From Vallitalea okinawensis (GTDB taxonomy: Bacteria > Bacillota > Clostridia > Lachnospirales > PQDH01): DNA of 64,000 nt. Location of the stretch: the NCBI RefSeq assembly GCF_002964605.1, contig NZ_PQDH01000002.1, forward strand, positions 62,001 through 126,000. Reading direction: 5' to 3'. Below the pieces are notes generated by a model. It did no database searches, was not told the DNA's origin, and saw nothing but the letters and a program-made list of their open reading frames with translations. Both the position numbers and the translations under genes were made by a program. Shown piece after piece: positions 17,874 to 27,037 of this stretch (its first letter is position 1; each line of letters starts with the position of its first letter).

Positions 17874-19241
17874 TTAAATAACATTTAAAAGATTTTCTAT
17901 AAATTCAAAGTTACTGTACCAGTGGATATGAGGATATCCACATAAAGTATGATACTTTTGCATACCAGATTGCCACTTAGACTCTCTGCCATTTCTAATC
18001 TTGTTCATGTTAAATAGCAAATCTTTTTCTTCCTCTAGTTCAACGATGGACCGATGAAATTCATGCACTTTAATTTTTCTTCCTGCTATACCGTAAAGGG
18101 ACGAATCAGCAAGTTCAAGGTTAGCGTAACCAAATCGCTGCAACCTTTCTGTCATCTTACTTTTCCCATTAATGAATCCAACCATAGAAGCTTTATTTCC
18201 ATCCAAATCTTCAATCTCATTGGTTAAGTACATATATCCTCCACATTCAGCTATACAATAAAGACCCCTCTCTAAGTTTTCAAGTATTGAAAGTCGCATG
18301 GAACGATTATTCTCTAATTCTTTCATGTAAACCTCAGGAAATCCCCCACCTATATATAACAAATCCACATCTTCAGGTAGCATCTGATCTCGCAAAGGGC
18401 TAAAAAAATGTATACTAGCACCATAAGCACGAAGTAAATCTAAGTTATCCCAATAGTAAAAGTTGAAGGCTTCATCAAAAGCAACTGCTACTTTAATCTT
18501 TCTCCCCAAGGGTGTAATAGATGGTTCCAAGTAGTGTAGTTCTTGTGTGGAGTCGGGTGTAGCTGCTAATTCAAGTAATCCATCCACATCTATGGTTCTT
18601 TCCATGGAAGAAGCAAGTAAATCCAGTCGTTCATTTAGCCCTTCTTGTTCTACACTTGGTATAAGACCTAGATGTCTTGAGGGTAATGTAATTGCTGCAT
18701 CATTTTTAACGTAACCAAAGGGCTTAATATCTGTATAAGCCTCCACGGCTGCCTTTAACAATTCATAATGTGCTTCACTGCTTACGCGATTGAAAATTAC
18801 ACCCTGTACTTGAAGATCAGAATCAAATTCAGAGTAACCTTTTACGATGGCAGCACTACTTCTTGCCATGGCCTTTGCATCCACTACTAATATCACAGGT
18901 GCTTTAAGTATCTTGGCTACATGAGCTGTACTCCCCAAATCGTTATCTGGCTTTGCCCCATCAAATAACCCCATAACGCCTTCAACAATGGACACATCTT
19001 TTCCCTTAGAATTCTTATTAAAGAGATATTTAATGGTGTTCTCTTCTAACAAAAAACTATCAAGATTCCTACACTTTTCCCCAGTTATATAGGTGTGGAA
19101 GCTAGGATCAATATAATCAGGACCTATTTTGAAAGACTGAACATTCATCCTCTTAGAAAGTAGTTTCAATAGCCCCATGGTGACAGTTGTTTTGCCCGCT
19201 CCACTATGGGTACCCGCTATGACTAATTTAGGTATGCTCAT
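17874..19241 (-). CDS. cbiA: Cobyrinate a,c-diamide synthase
   Basis: ATP- and glutamine-dependent amidation of side chains a and c of cob(II)yrinate. The N-terminal dethiobiotin-synthetase-like ATPase domain has GTHSGAGKTTVTMGLL and the KIGPDYIDPSFH stretch; the C-terminal triad-type glutamine amidotransferase domain contains YIGGGFPEVY and the nucleophile Cys in AECGGYMYL. 455 aa, normal. ATG at 19241 directly follows the upstream stop; an adjacent in-frame GTG one codon earlier is an alternative. Last gene of the cbi operon. Aerobic CobB acts on the hydrogenobyrinate analogue; context here argues for CbiA. Confidence 0.95.
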   Translation of the reverse strand: MSIPKLVIAGTHSGAGKTTVTMGLLKLLSKRMNVQSFKIGPDYIDPSFHTYITGEKCRNLDSFLLEENTIKYLFNKNSKGKDVSIVEGVMGLFDGAKPDNDLGSTAHVAKILKAPVILVVDAKAMARSSAAIVKGYSEFDSDLQVQGVIFNRVSSEAHYELLKAAVEAYTDIKPFGYVKNDAAITLPSRHLGLIPSVEQEGLNERLDLLASSMERTIDVDGLLELAATPDSTQELHYLEPSITPLGRKIKVAVAFDEAFNFYYWDNLDLLRAYGASIHFFSPLRDQMLPEDVDLLYIGGGFPEVYMKELENNRSMRLSILENLERGLYCIAECGGYMYLTNEIEDLDGNKASMVGFINGKSKMTERLQRFGYANLELADSSLYGIAGRKIKVHEFHRSIVELEEEKDLLFNMNKIRNGRESKWQSGMQKYHTLCGYPHIHWYSNFEFIENLLNVI

Positions 19242-19244
19242 CAC

Positions 19245-19946
19245 TTAACCCCGTTTCTTATTCACAATAATAGTAGATAAGTAATTAATTTTTGTACCTT
19301 TTTTACTTATAAGATCTTTACAAATCTCTTCTTCCTCATAACCACATTTTGTGATCATATAGGCTTGATCCAATAATTGTTGTTCCTCCAATTGGTCAAC
19401 GATCTGGTCAAATGCCTTTGCAGCTTTCATTAACACTACATTATCAAATTCCTTTAAGTAATACTCGATCTTATCTGTCTGATAGTTAGATGGATAGATA
19501 AGCAAAGGTTCATCCCATTCACAAAGACTTTTACCTCTCTTGGCTGCAATAGAACAAAAAGAAGGAATGCCAGAAATAAGTTCTACATCAAATCCTTTCT
19601 CCTTAACGCCATCCATAATATAAGCAAATGTACTGTAGATTGAGACGTCGCCAATAGTCACAAATCCTAACTGCTTGCCTTCTTCTAAGTGTGTAACTAA
19701 TTCATTGATATTCTTATCCCATTGTTCAAAAAGCACCTTTTTATCCGTTATCATTGGGAAATACATCTCAATTATATCTTGATTAGCAAGATAAGACTCA
19801 ATAGCACGATATGCTTGACTCCTCTTACCTCTCATGCTCAATGGAACGATAATAGCATCGCATTTTTCGATAGTTTTAACAGCTTTTATTGTAATTTCTT
19901 CTGGATCTCCTGATCCAACACCTATACCGTATAATTTCCCACTCAT
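19245..19946 (-). CDS. cbiL: Cobalt-factor II / precorrin-2 C20-methyltransferase
   Basis: SAM-dependent methylation at C20, the first ring methylation after cobalt insertion. 233 aa tetrapyrrole methylase with YGIGVGSGDPEEITIKAV at the N terminus and VTIGDVSIYSTFAYIM plus ISGIPSFCSIAAKRG in the SAM cleft. GGAGG lies 6 bases before the ATG at 19946 and 3 before an adjacent ATG at 19949. It is separated from cbiJ by about 90 bases holding foldable element A. Cobalt-containing substrate is inferred from CbiK and the rest of the operon. Confidence 0.93.
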   Translation of the reverse strand: MSGKLYGIGVGSGDPEEITIKAVKTIEKCDAIIVPLSMRGKRSQAYRAIESYLANQDIIEMYFPMITDKKVLFEQWDKNINELVTHLEEGKQLGFVTIGDVSIYSTFAYIMDGVKEKGFDVELISGIPSFCSIAAKRGKSLCEWDEPLLIYPSNYQTDKIEYYLKEFDNVVLMKAAKAFDQIVDQLEEQQLLDQAYMITKCGYEEEEICKDLISKKGTKINYLSTIIVNKKRG

Positions 19947-19960
19947 CATATGCCTCCTTA

Positions 19961-20027
19961 AAGCTTAACCCAACTAGCCTTTCTCTATCACTACCTGGAC
20001 CATGGATATCTTTTCGGCTGTTGCTTC
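19961..20027 (-). other. Structured intergenic element A in the cbi operon
   Basis: On the plus strand, AACCCAACT then CATGGATATCTTTTC and GGCTGTTG; CAAC/GTTG and GCC/GGC pair, with AAGC/GCTT outside. The conserved core CATGGAyATCTTTTC recurs in element B (21658-21762). It lies between cbiJ and cbiL just ahead of the cbiL ribosome site. No ORF. Function unknown. Confidence 0.5.
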
Positions 20028-20039
20028 TAAATAATAATA

Positions 20040-20798
20040 TTAATTCATATTTTGTAAGTATTTAAGAAGCTCATAGATCTCATTAAATACTTTGGGATAC
20101 TTAATAGCTGGTCGCTCTACGAGTATCGTCTTAACACCACACGCCTGCGCTGCTTCAATTTTCTCCTTTGCTCCACCAATCTCTCCACTGTCCTTAGTAA
20201 TAATTGTTTTAATATTAAACTGTTTATACAATGCCATATTGAGCTCCTTAGAAAAAGGACCTTGCATTGCAATTATCTGTCCTAACTTAATTCCTAAGTC
20301 TAAACACTCTTTAATGACTTCTGGTTGTGGCAATATTCTAACAAACAACCTATCCAACGGTATGCTCATGACTAATTTCTCTAACCTTCTACTTCCAATA
20401 GTTGATAAAACATTACCTTGTTCAAGTGAGGCAACTTTTGCGGCTTCCAAATAATCTTGAACTGCCACAATTTTATCCATTGAAAGTTCTTGAAGAATTG
20501 AAGGTCTTTCGTAACGAAGATAGAGAATGTTCAGCTCCTTTGCTACATTTAAAGCTAAATGACTTATTGCTTCGGCATAAGGATGGGTCGCATCAACAAT
20601 CACCGAAATCTCGTACTGTTGAACTACACTGTGTAATGCTCCCTCATCTAACTTTCCACAAAGAACTTCCAAGCCATTTTCTCTTAATAACTGACTCCCA
20701 TAGTTGCTTGTAGCTGTTGCAATAACCTTTAAATGACTATTCTTTAGTTCTGTGCCTATTGCCCTTGCATCAGAGGTTCCTGCTAATAAGAGAATCAT
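20040..20798 (-). CDS. cbiJ: Cobalt-precorrin-6A reductase
   Basis: NAD(P)H-dependent reduction of the C18-C19 double bond of cobalt-precorrin-6A. 252 aa; the N-terminal Rossmann-like LLLAGTSDARAIG and DATHPYAEAIS, and TKDSGEIGGAKEKIEAA near the C terminus, match CbiJ/CobK. ATG at 20798 overlaps the cbiH stop by ATGA, so the pair is translationally coupled. Full length, all expected blocks visible. Confidence 0.94.
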   Translation of the reverse strand: MILLLAGTSDARAIGTELKNSHLKVIATATSNYGSQLLRENGLEVLCGKLDEGALHSVVQQYEISVIVDATHPYAEAISHLALNVAKELNILYLRYERPSILQELSMDKIVAVQDYLEAAKVASLEQGNVLSTIGSRRLEKLVMSIPLDRLFVRILPQPEVIKECLDLGIKLGQIIAMQGPFSKELNMALYKQFNIKTIITKDSGEIGGAKEKIEAAQACGVKTILVERPAIKYPKVFNEIYELLKYLQNMN

Positions 20799-21529
20799 AT
20801 ATGATAACCTCGAGGTGTAATGAATAAATTGTTAGAGATAAAAGAGCAACTATTACCGATTATAACAATACTATTCATGTCCACCCATTCATCATTGAAA
20901 TCTTTCAAGGTTGATAAAAACAACTCTTCCTTCTCTCTTCCTGCATGCTTGACAATTCCTACTGGCGTATTAAGTTGTTTATGCTTTGCTATGATGTCAC
21001 GAGCTCTTTTCAATAGATGAGGTCGTCCGTTACTTCTTGGATTATAAAGTGCTATTACAAAATCTCCAGCTGCTGCATGTTCTAACCTCTTTTCAATGGT
21101 TTCCCATGGGGTCAGTAAGTTACTTAGACTAATGATTGCAGTATCATGCATTAACGGTGCCCCCAAAGCTGCAGCACCTAAATTCATAGCAGTGATTCCT
21201 GGAATTACTTCCACATCAACATCCGGGAATTTTTCTGCTTTTAATTGAAGGATGGGACCAGCCATACCATAAACACCAGCATCACCACTACTGATCATAG
21301 CAACCTTTTTACCTTCTCGGGCACATTCCAACGCCTTAGTGCATCGTTCAATTTCCTTTTTCATACCTGTACTGAAAATCTCTTGATCCTCTATCAAATC
21401 TTCTATATATTGGATGTAACGTTTATAACCAACGATCATGTCACATGTCTGTATGACTTCAATAGCTTTCAAAGTCAACGACTTCCTATCCCCAGAACCA
21501 ATCCCCACGATATAAAGTTTATTCTTCAT
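20795..21529 (-). CDS. cbiH: Cobalt-factor III / precorrin-3B C17-methyltransferase
   Basis: SAM-dependent methylase that drives ring contraction in the anaerobic pathway. 244 aa with VGIGSGDRKSLTLKAIE, MISSGDAGVYGMAGPILQL, PGITAMNLGAAALGAPL and FVIALYNPRSNGRP, the last typical of CbiH/CobJ. GGAGG precedes the ATG at 21529. There is no C-terminal ferredoxin extension as in CbiH60-type enzymes. A 240-base non-coding gap with element B separates it from cbiG. Confidence 0.95.
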   Translation of the reverse strand: MKNKLYIVGIGSGDRKSLTLKAIEVIQTCDMIVGYKRYIQYIEDLIEDQEIFSTGMKKEIERCTKALECAREGKKVAMISSGDAGVYGMAGPILQLKAEKFPDVDVEVIPGITAMNLGAAALGAPLMHDTAIISLSNLLTPWETIEKRLEHAAAGDFVIALYNPRSNGRPHLLKRARDIIAKHKQLNTPVGIVKHAGREKEELFLSTLKDFNDEWVDMNSIVIIGNSCSFISNNLFITPRGYHI

Positions 21530-21657
21530 GTTAGACCTCCATATAAAGTGTCAAATTTCATTTGCTATGCTCACTCCTGACGTGTAAGACCCAATGTCTT
21601 TCCAATAGTTGTATGAATAACTCTATTTAATTGATACATTTCCCAATTCAATACCAA

Positions 21658-21762
21658 AAGCTTATTTGGGGGGCTATGGAGCAGTGAGCCATGGATGGTG
21701 AACCCAACTGTCTAAGACATGGACATCTTTTCAGTTGGCGTAATAGTACCCCATATAAGCTT
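21658..21762 (-). other. Structured intergenic element B in the cbi operon
   Basis: Long-range pairing: AAGCTTAT (21658-21665) with ATAAGCTT (21755-21762), then TGGGG/CCCCA, then CTAT/ATAG, closing an inner hairpin CCAACTG/CAGTTGG (21704-21710/21732-21738) whose loop contains CATGGACATCTTTTC, shared with element A. No ORF over 10 codons crosses it. Located between cbiG and cbiH. Either strand could form it; transcription of the operon makes the minus-strand RNA the likely form. I recognise no Rfam family. Confidence 0.6.
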
Positions 21763-21770
21763 GACTCAAT

Positions 21771-22808
21771 TTAAATTTCTATTGAATACGCCCTCTCTTT
21801 AACCAACGCAAAAGTAATCCCATCATAACTCTCTTTACCTACAATAACCTCTGGCTCCGTTGCCCCTAGATAAGCTGCCGGTTCACATACAGCCCCTACC
21901 CCAAGTACATTTTTAACAAAAGGTGATTCCTCGAATAAATGAATTACCCTAGAGATTTCATCTACACCATAAGTTATGAAAGGAATATTATACTCCCTAG
22001 TTAATTCAATAATTCCTTGTTCATCTGCTTTGAGATCAATACTGACCACCTTAGTAATAGAAGACATACTTAAACCCTTTTGTCCAAGAAAGTCTTTTAG
22101 TGCTGTATCAATTTTAGCTTTTTCTACACCACGTCTACACCCTATTCCTAATATAAGGCTAGGTGGTCGTAATATTAAGGCTTCCTCATCAATATTGAAT
22201 ACACGTTCTGAAATGATAACCTTACTTTCAAAAGCCTTTAAGTCATCAATATGCTCAACAAGTTTAATGGAATTAGGAAGCTGGGTAGGAAGATCAACAG
22301 AACTGTATAACCCCACTTTTTTATTTTCCAATAAACCAGAAGAGATTTCCTTCAAGTAATGGAAATTCTCAATTTTGCACTTATTTTGTTTAGCAATAAC
22401 GTCAAAAGAAAGGACTCCTTGAACATCAGTTGCAGTTGTTATCACTGGCTGTGCATCAATTAAGTCAGATACCTTTATAGCCCAGTCATTGGCTCCGCCC
22501 AAATGTCCAGAGAGTAATGGAATAACAAAGTTACCACCTTGATCAAGTACTAGTACTGCAGGATCAACAGCTTTATTCTCCAGTAACCCATCTATAGATC
22601 TAACGACTATTCCTGTCGCCATGATCATGATGAACACATGATAATCCTTCCAATTTTCAGTTAAACTCTGCTTTAAGCTACCAACTATAGGATGGTACTT
22701 TTCATTAGCATGCCTTTCTGAAACAAATAGATAGCAATCTTCTAACTGGTCTATTATTTTTTCAGCTAATTTTATTCCTGGTTGAGTCAATGCATAAATT
22801 GCTATCAT
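21771..22808 (-). CDS. cbiG: Cobalt-precorrin-5A hydrolase
   Basis: Opens the delta-lactone of cobalt-precorrin-5A, releasing acetaldehyde; marker of the anaerobic pathway. 345 aa: N-terminal and central domains with MIMATGIVVRSIDGLL, VLDQGGNFVIPLLSGHLGGAN and TTATDVQG, and a C-terminal CbiG/CobE domain from LGIGCRRG to GVGAVCEPAAYLG. ATG at 22808 overlaps the cbiF stop by ATGA. Complete. Confidence 0.96.
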   Translation of the reverse strand: MIAIYALTQPGIKLAEKIIDQLEDCYLFVSERHANEKYHPIVGSLKQSLTENWKDYHVFIMIMATGIVVRSIDGLLENKAVDPAVLVLDQGGNFVIPLLSGHLGGANDWAIKVSDLIDAQPVITTATDVQGVLSFDVIAKQNKCKIENFHYLKEISSGLLENKKVGLYSSVDLPTQLPNSIKLVEHIDDLKAFESKVIISERVFNIDEEALILRPPSLILGIGCRRGVEKAKIDTALKDFLGQKGLSMSSITKVVSIDLKADEQGIIELTREYNIPFITYGVDEISRVIHLFEESPFVKNVLGVGAVCEPAAYLGATEPEVIVGKESYDGITFALVKERAYSIEI

Positions 22809-23560
22809 CCTTCACTTTTCCTGTACTCATGGGTAAAGTTTTTATCATAAAGCTTTGAAAGCTCGTAATCATCTCCTAAAAAATCACCAACTAAAATTTG
22901 AGCTGTCTTAGTAATATTGGCTACCTTTACTTTCTCAGAGATAGTGCTGAGATTCCCTAAAACGATTATTTCATCTGGCCAACTGGCTCGTTGGACAACA
23001 GCAACAGGTGTATGCACTGGATAATGAGTCTTTAGATCCTCAACTACTTCATCGATCATACCCACACTTAGAAAAATAGCCATTGAAGCTTGATGAGCAG
23101 CTAAAAGTTTAAGATCTTCTTTCTCTGGTACAGGAGTCCTACCAGCTTTGCGGGTCAATATAACTGTTTGTGATACTCCAGGCAAAGTGAATTCTTTATC
23201 AAGAGAGGCTGCTGCTGCAACAAAAGAGCTCACTCCTGGTATCACTTCGTAGTTTATATTTTCATCTTTTAATCGATCCATCTGTTCACGGATAGCGCCA
23301 TAGATACTAGGGTCTCCTGTATGTACTCTAGCAATTATTTTATCCTTTTCTTTCTCCTTTACCATCACGTCAATAACCTCATCCAAGTGCATGCCTGCAC
23401 TGTTATAAACAATACTATCTGCTTTTCGCCATTGCAAAACTTCTTTATTGACAAGAGATCCTGCATATATGAGAATGTCTGCACTTTCAATAATACTCTT
23501 TCCTTTTAACGTCATGTATTCTGGTTCGCCAGGTCCTGCACCTATAAAGTAAACTTTCAT
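22805..23560 (-). CDS. cbiF: Cobalt-precorrin-4 C11-methyltransferase
   Basis: SAM-dependent C11 methylation. 251 aa; VYFIGAGPGEPEYMTLKGK, HTGDPSIYGAIREQMD, VIPGVSSFVAAAASL and ILTRKAGRTPVPEKE are diagnostic of CbiF/CobM. ATG at 23560 lies 7 bases after AAGGAG; an in-frame GTG three codons earlier overlaps that site. It sits six bases before the end of cbiT and overlaps cbiG, within the tight cbiC-to-cbiG block. Confidence 0.95.
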   Translation of the reverse strand: MKVYFIGAGPGEPEYMTLKGKSIIESADILIYAGSLVNKEVLQWRKADSIVYNSAGMHLDEVIDVMVKEKEKDKIIARVHTGDPSIYGAIREQMDRLKDENINYEVIPGVSSFVAAAASLDKEFTLPGVSQTVILTRKAGRTPVPEKEDLKLLAAHQASMAIFLSVGMIDEVVEDLKTHYPVHTPVAVVQRASWPDEIIVLGNLSTISEKVKVANITKTAQILVGDFLGDDYELSKLYDKNFTHEYRKSEG

Positions 23561-23565
23561 TTTTT

Positions 23566-24147
23566 TCACTCCTTATCAGCCCAAATAATATGAACGGGGT
23601 TAAGTGGTGAATAATAATGTCCCGTCCCCAGTCGTTTTAATCTCTTTATATCAACGGAAATACTGCTTGGGTTAAACCCTTTGTCATTTAATACTTTCAT
23701 AGCGTCTTGATAAGTTTCTAATAGTATAGCATTGATTACTATCCTTCCACCCGGCTTCAATACTTGAGACGCCCAAGATAATATAGCTGCTAATTCTTTT
23801 CCGGCACCGCCGATAAAAATTCGATCTACATCATAAATCTGACGAATAATCTCTTCAGCTTGCCCTTTTATAACTTCTATATTACTACACCCAAATTTTT
23901 TACAATTTTCATGGATAAGCTTTATAGCTTCATCCTTTTTTTCAATAGCAAGGACTTTTCCAGAAGGCAAGTAACGACTAGCTTGGACAGAAACAGAACC
24001 CGTTCCTGCTCCAATATCAACTAAGGTAAGTTCATCCTTTAATTTTAATTTCGCTATTGATAATTCGCGTATTTCTTCTTTTGTCATCGGAACCTCACCA
24101 CGAATGAAATCACGATCTTCTATATTTAAATAATTATTATTCATCAT
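23566..24147 (-). CDS. cbiT: Cobalt-precorrin-6B C15-methyltransferase/decarboxylase subunit
   Basis: Class I Rossmann methyltransferase that methylates C15 and decarboxylates the acetate at C12. 193 aa; motif I LVDIGAGTGSVSVQASRY, GGAGKELAAIL and KPGGRIVINAI are visible, and the N-terminal IRGEVPMTKEEIRELSIAKL is typical. Two adjacent ATGs (24147, 24144) lie within the last codons of cbiE; GGTGA precedes them. CbiE and CbiT are separate here, not fused as in CobL. Confidence 0.95.
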   Translation of the reverse strand: MMNNNYLNIEDRDFIRGEVPMTKEEIRELSIAKLKLKDELTLVDIGAGTGSVSVQASRYLPSGKVLAIEKKDEAIKLIHENCKKFGCSNIEVIKGQAEEIIRQIYDVDRIFIGGAGKELAAILSWASQVLKPGGRIVINAILLETYQDAMKVLNDKGFNPSSISVDIKRLKRLGTGHYYSPLNPVHIIWADKE

Positions 24148-24760
24148 AAATCACCATCACATTCAAAGGGCTAAAAGACTTGTCAATCCATTCTTCTAAT
24201 ACTACTTTTGTAATACATTCATCATCATAAGACAAATTTTCCCCCACTAAAATACGTTTATGTTTTATAGAGGCATTTTGTAAGCGCTTTACAATAGCAT
24301 TGGGATGATTAATAGCGTCAGTAAATAAAGCTACTTTTTCATGGGCACCTACTATTTCTTCTAATTTTAATAATTCTCTACCATGTAAACTCGTTATATA
24401 GCTTTCGTGCCATGGAATAATCCCCTTTGCAAAGAGATATTGAACAGCAGATATCCCTGGATAAACTTCTAAAATATTCGAAGGAAAATAGTTCATTAGT
24501 GTCTGAGTAAAACTATATAGCCCGGGGTCTCCAGATACAAGAATTGTAATTTTTTTATCGGCATATTCATTTTTGATGGTTTCTACAATACCTTGGATAT
24601 CTTTTGTTATAGGAACTTTGATTCCGGTAAATGTTTTAAATAGCTCTAGATGCCTAAGACCACCTATCAACATATCTGCATCTCCTACTAGTCGATGTAC
24701 AAGAGGCAAAATATAATCTGGATGACCAGGTCCCATTCCACAAACATTAATCTTATTCAT
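24137..24760 (-). CDS. cbiE: Cobalt-precorrin-7 C5-methyltransferase
   Basis: SAM-dependent C5 methylation paired with CbiT. 207 aa tetrapyrrole methylase: INVCGMGPGHPDYILP, ILVSGDPGLYSFTQTL, VYPGISAVQYLFAK and the SLHGRELLKLE stretch. Overlaps cbiD by 8 bases and cbiT by 11. Complete and typical in length. Confidence 0.94.
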   Translation of the reverse strand: MNKINVCGMGPGHPDYILPLVHRLVGDADMLIGGLRHLELFKTFTGIKVPITKDIQGIVETIKNEYADKKITILVSGDPGLYSFTQTLMNYFPSNILEVYPGISAVQYLFAKGIIPWHESYITSLHGRELLKLEEIVGAHEKVALFTDAINHPNAIVKRLQNASIKHKRILVGENLSYDDECITKVVLEEWIDKSFSPLNVMVIYDE

Positions 24761-25898
24761 TTTTCATCTCCTTTATCATTTGCTCGGCACTTTTATCCCG
24801 GTATAGTTCACCAGTGCTTCTTGAAAAAATAACCGTCCCTACATTTACTTCTTCATGACAATAAGAGGTTGCTCTACTTGTGACCCCTTCAGCTATTTTT
24901 TTATAGAGATTTTGTATCTCATTAAATTCCTGTTTGACTAAGATCTCAATTGCCGCAACTGTTGTTGATGCTTCAAGCAACTCCTGTAATAGTTGCTGAT
25001 CTCCACCTAATAAAGCAACATACGCAATCATTAACTCGATACGACAATCCGCTTGTCTACTATGAGTCTGAAAGATGCCACCAGAAACTTTTATGAATTT
25101 ACCTAAGTCTCCAACCATCAAAACTTCTTTAACTTTTAATCTCTCACATTGTTCCAGCATATAACCAACAAAATTACTCATCTTTATGATAGGCCATCTA
25201 TTCATACCTAAAATATCTTGGCAGAAATCATAACCATAGTTACCTGGTACTAAAATCACTTTTGAATGACCGTTTTTCACATACATTTCTAGTTCAATAC
25301 GCAAGGATTCTTTATAGGCATCCTCTGACATAGGTTTTACTATGCCAGTTGTTCCTAGGACAGAAATGCCACCGATAATACCTAACTTTGAATTCAAAGT
25401 CTTCTTAGCTAACCTTTCACCCTCAGGCGCATAGATGGTGACAATAATTCCCTCTCCTTCTGGTAGTAGCTTTTTACATGCGTCTTTGATCATCTGATAT
25501 GGTACTGGGTTAATAGCATGCTTCCCTAATTCAACAGGTAACCCTTTCTTGGTGACCATACCAATACCTTGACCACCTTTAATAATAATTTCTTGACTAT
25601 CATTTCTCTCTACCTTGGCATAGATTTCAATACCATTGGTGATGTCTGGATCATCACCTGCATCTTTCACAACACAACAGCTTACATAGTCCTTCCCCAT
25701 TTTTATATTACTTATTGGGATGACAAGCTTCTTACCGATTGGCAAATCAACACGACAGTATTCTAATCGACTTTTTGAGAGCAACATTTCCAAGGCAGCT
25801 TTTGCTGCAGCTGTGGCACAGGTACCTGTAGTAATCCCGTTTCTTAATTTCTTACCACCTACATAGGTATATCCTAATAATTGCTCCAGTCCATCCAT
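24753..25898 (-). CDS. cbiD: Cobalt-precorrin-5B C1-methyltransferase
   Basis: SAM-dependent C1 methylation, specific to the anaerobic route. 381 aa; LRNGITTGTCATAAAKAAL at the N terminus, CCVVKDAGDDPDITNG, GKHAINPVPYQMI and GGISVLGTTGIVKPMS are all CbiD signatures. Start immediately follows the cbiC stop. Complete. Confidence 0.97.
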   Translation of the reverse strand: MDGLEQLLGYTYVGGKKLRNGITTGTCATAAAKAALEMLLSKSRLEYCRVDLPIGKKLVIPISNIKMGKDYVSCCVVKDAGDDPDITNGIEIYAKVERNDSQEIIIKGGQGIGMVTKKGLPVELGKHAINPVPYQMIKDACKKLLPEGEGIIVTIYAPEGERLAKKTLNSKLGIIGGISVLGTTGIVKPMSEDAYKESLRIELEMYVKNGHSKVILVPGNYGYDFCQDILGMNRWPIIKMSNFVGYMLEQCERLKVKEVLMVGDLGKFIKVSGGIFQTHSRQADCRIELMIAYVALLGGDQQLLQELLEASTTVAAIEILVKQEFNEIQNLYKKIAEGVTSRATSYCHEEVNVGTVIFSRSTGELYRDKSAEQMIKEMKNE

Positions 25899-26537
25899 CT
25901 ACCGCTCACCAATCATGTATAGTATTGCATTGACAATTGCAGCTGCTACATTACTGCCACCCTTACGGCTAAGTGTAGTAATGTGGGGTACTTCATGTCT
26001 TGCCAATAGCTCTTTAGACTCTTTAGCTCCAACAAATCCCACAGGTACGCCTACTATCCCTTGTGGAAATGCTTTCTTTTGCTCTGTTAATTCTAAAAGA
26101 CGTACAAGAGCAGTTGGTGCATTACCAAATACAAACAGGGCTTCGTCAAAGGTATTAACTGCTTTATCTATAGCTTTTACAGATCGTGTCATCCCAGTCT
26201 CTCTTGCCACTTTACGGACATCTTCATCCCCTACAAAACAATGGATTTCACATCCAAATTGGCTTAAAGTTCTTTTATTAATCCCTGCTTTAACCATATT
26301 AGTATCCGTAATAATAGGCAATCCTTTTTTGATAGCCTCACTAAAAGCCTGGATAAAATCATGATTCATTCGAATAAAATTCTCATAGTCAAAATCAGCA
26401 GTAGTATGTATAACCCTTTTAACAATCTGTAATTCTTGTTTCGTAAATGATTCAGGCGATTTCATTTCAGCTTCAATTATAGACATGCTGTTGTTTTCAA
26501 TGTTCATCGGGCGTTTATAAAAGTCTTGGTAGTTCAT
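25899..26537 (-). CDS. cbiC: Cobalt-precorrin-8 methylmutase
   Basis: Moves the methyl group from C11 to C12 to give cobyrinate. 212 aa; RVIHTTADFDYE holds the active-site His, and ITDTNMVKAGI, FVFGNAPTALVRLLE and GVPVGFVGAKESKE are conserved blocks. First gene of the ten-gene cbi operon, 40 bases downstream of a riboswitch-linked terminator; AGGAGG lies upstream of the ATG. Expression should fall when adenosylcobalamin is plentiful. Confidence 0.97.
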   Translation of the reverse strand: MNYQDFYKRPMNIENNSMSIIEAEMKSPESFTKQELQIVKRVIHTTADFDYENFIRMNHDFIQAFSEAIKKGLPIITDTNMVKAGINKRTLSQFGCEIHCFVGDEDVRKVARETGMTRSVKAIDKAVNTFDEALFVFGNAPTALVRLLELTEQKKAFPQGIVGVPVGFVGAKESKELLARHEVPHITTLSRKGGSNVAAAIVNAILYMIGER

Positions 26538-26564
26538 TTTCCTTCCTCCTAAGTCTGGTTATTT

Positions 26565-26596
26565 TTAAAAATAAAAAAACTGGTCAATGACCAGTT
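26565..26596 (-). terminator. Riboswitch terminator ahead of cbiC
   Basis: AACTGGTC/GACCAGTT stem with a three-base loop, followed on the minus strand by seven T. It lies between the cobalamin aptamer and cbiC and is the transcriptional expression platform. Confidence 0.9.
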
Positions 26597-26670
26597 ATGT
26601 ATATGAATGGATTATAGAAAATCTTTTCAATTCATAGACCTAACTTCCCACCGAAGTATTGCTAACAGTT

Positions 26671-26873
26671 AGGATAAGGCAGGTCTCCTGGCTTCGATTC
26701 AACTTACTCCCAACCTTCCCAAAACAAAAGCTTCAGTGGTATTTGGTTTCATCCTCGTTACAGTAGCGGGGGCTGCGTCGGTTTCTCACCGATCTTCCCT
26801 TTTCATCCATCTTCTCTTTTGATGTTATCCATTAGCATTTCATCAAATGATTAGAAGATTAGAACCCGATCCT
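26671..26873 (-). ncRNA. Cobalamin riboswitch controlling the cbi operon
   Basis: Minus strand contains the B12-box core: GCAGCCCCCGCTACTGT, the CCAGGAGACCTGCC 3' motif, and flanking P1 strands AGGAT/ATCCT that set the limits. Followed by a CCTAACT/AGTTAGG stem and then a terminator. Binding of adenosylcobalamin is expected to stop transcription before cbiC. Confidence 0.95.
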
Positions 26874-26891
26874 TTTATTCAGTTACTTATA

Positions 26892-26919
26892 ATTATAATT
26901 CGTTACAAGTAAAAGTCAA
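26892..26919 (-). promoter_or_regulatory. Promoter of the cbi operon
   Basis: -35 TTGACT (26914-26919), 16-base spacer, -10 TATAAT (26892-26897) on the minus strand, about 15 bases before the riboswitch. Confidence 0.8.
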
Positions 26920-27037
26920 TGCTTTTTTTGATACTCCTCTTTCTTTCAGTCTTTAAGAGGTTTTTTTAGAATACTTTACTGATAGTTAACTGTCCTATGG
27001 CACTTAATAGAATGAATAACCTGTCGAAAATATCTCG

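Noticed and set aside
25915-26364. 149-aa plus-strand ORF within cbiC
   Set aside because: Antisense shadow of a well-conserved gene; no motif or ribosome site.
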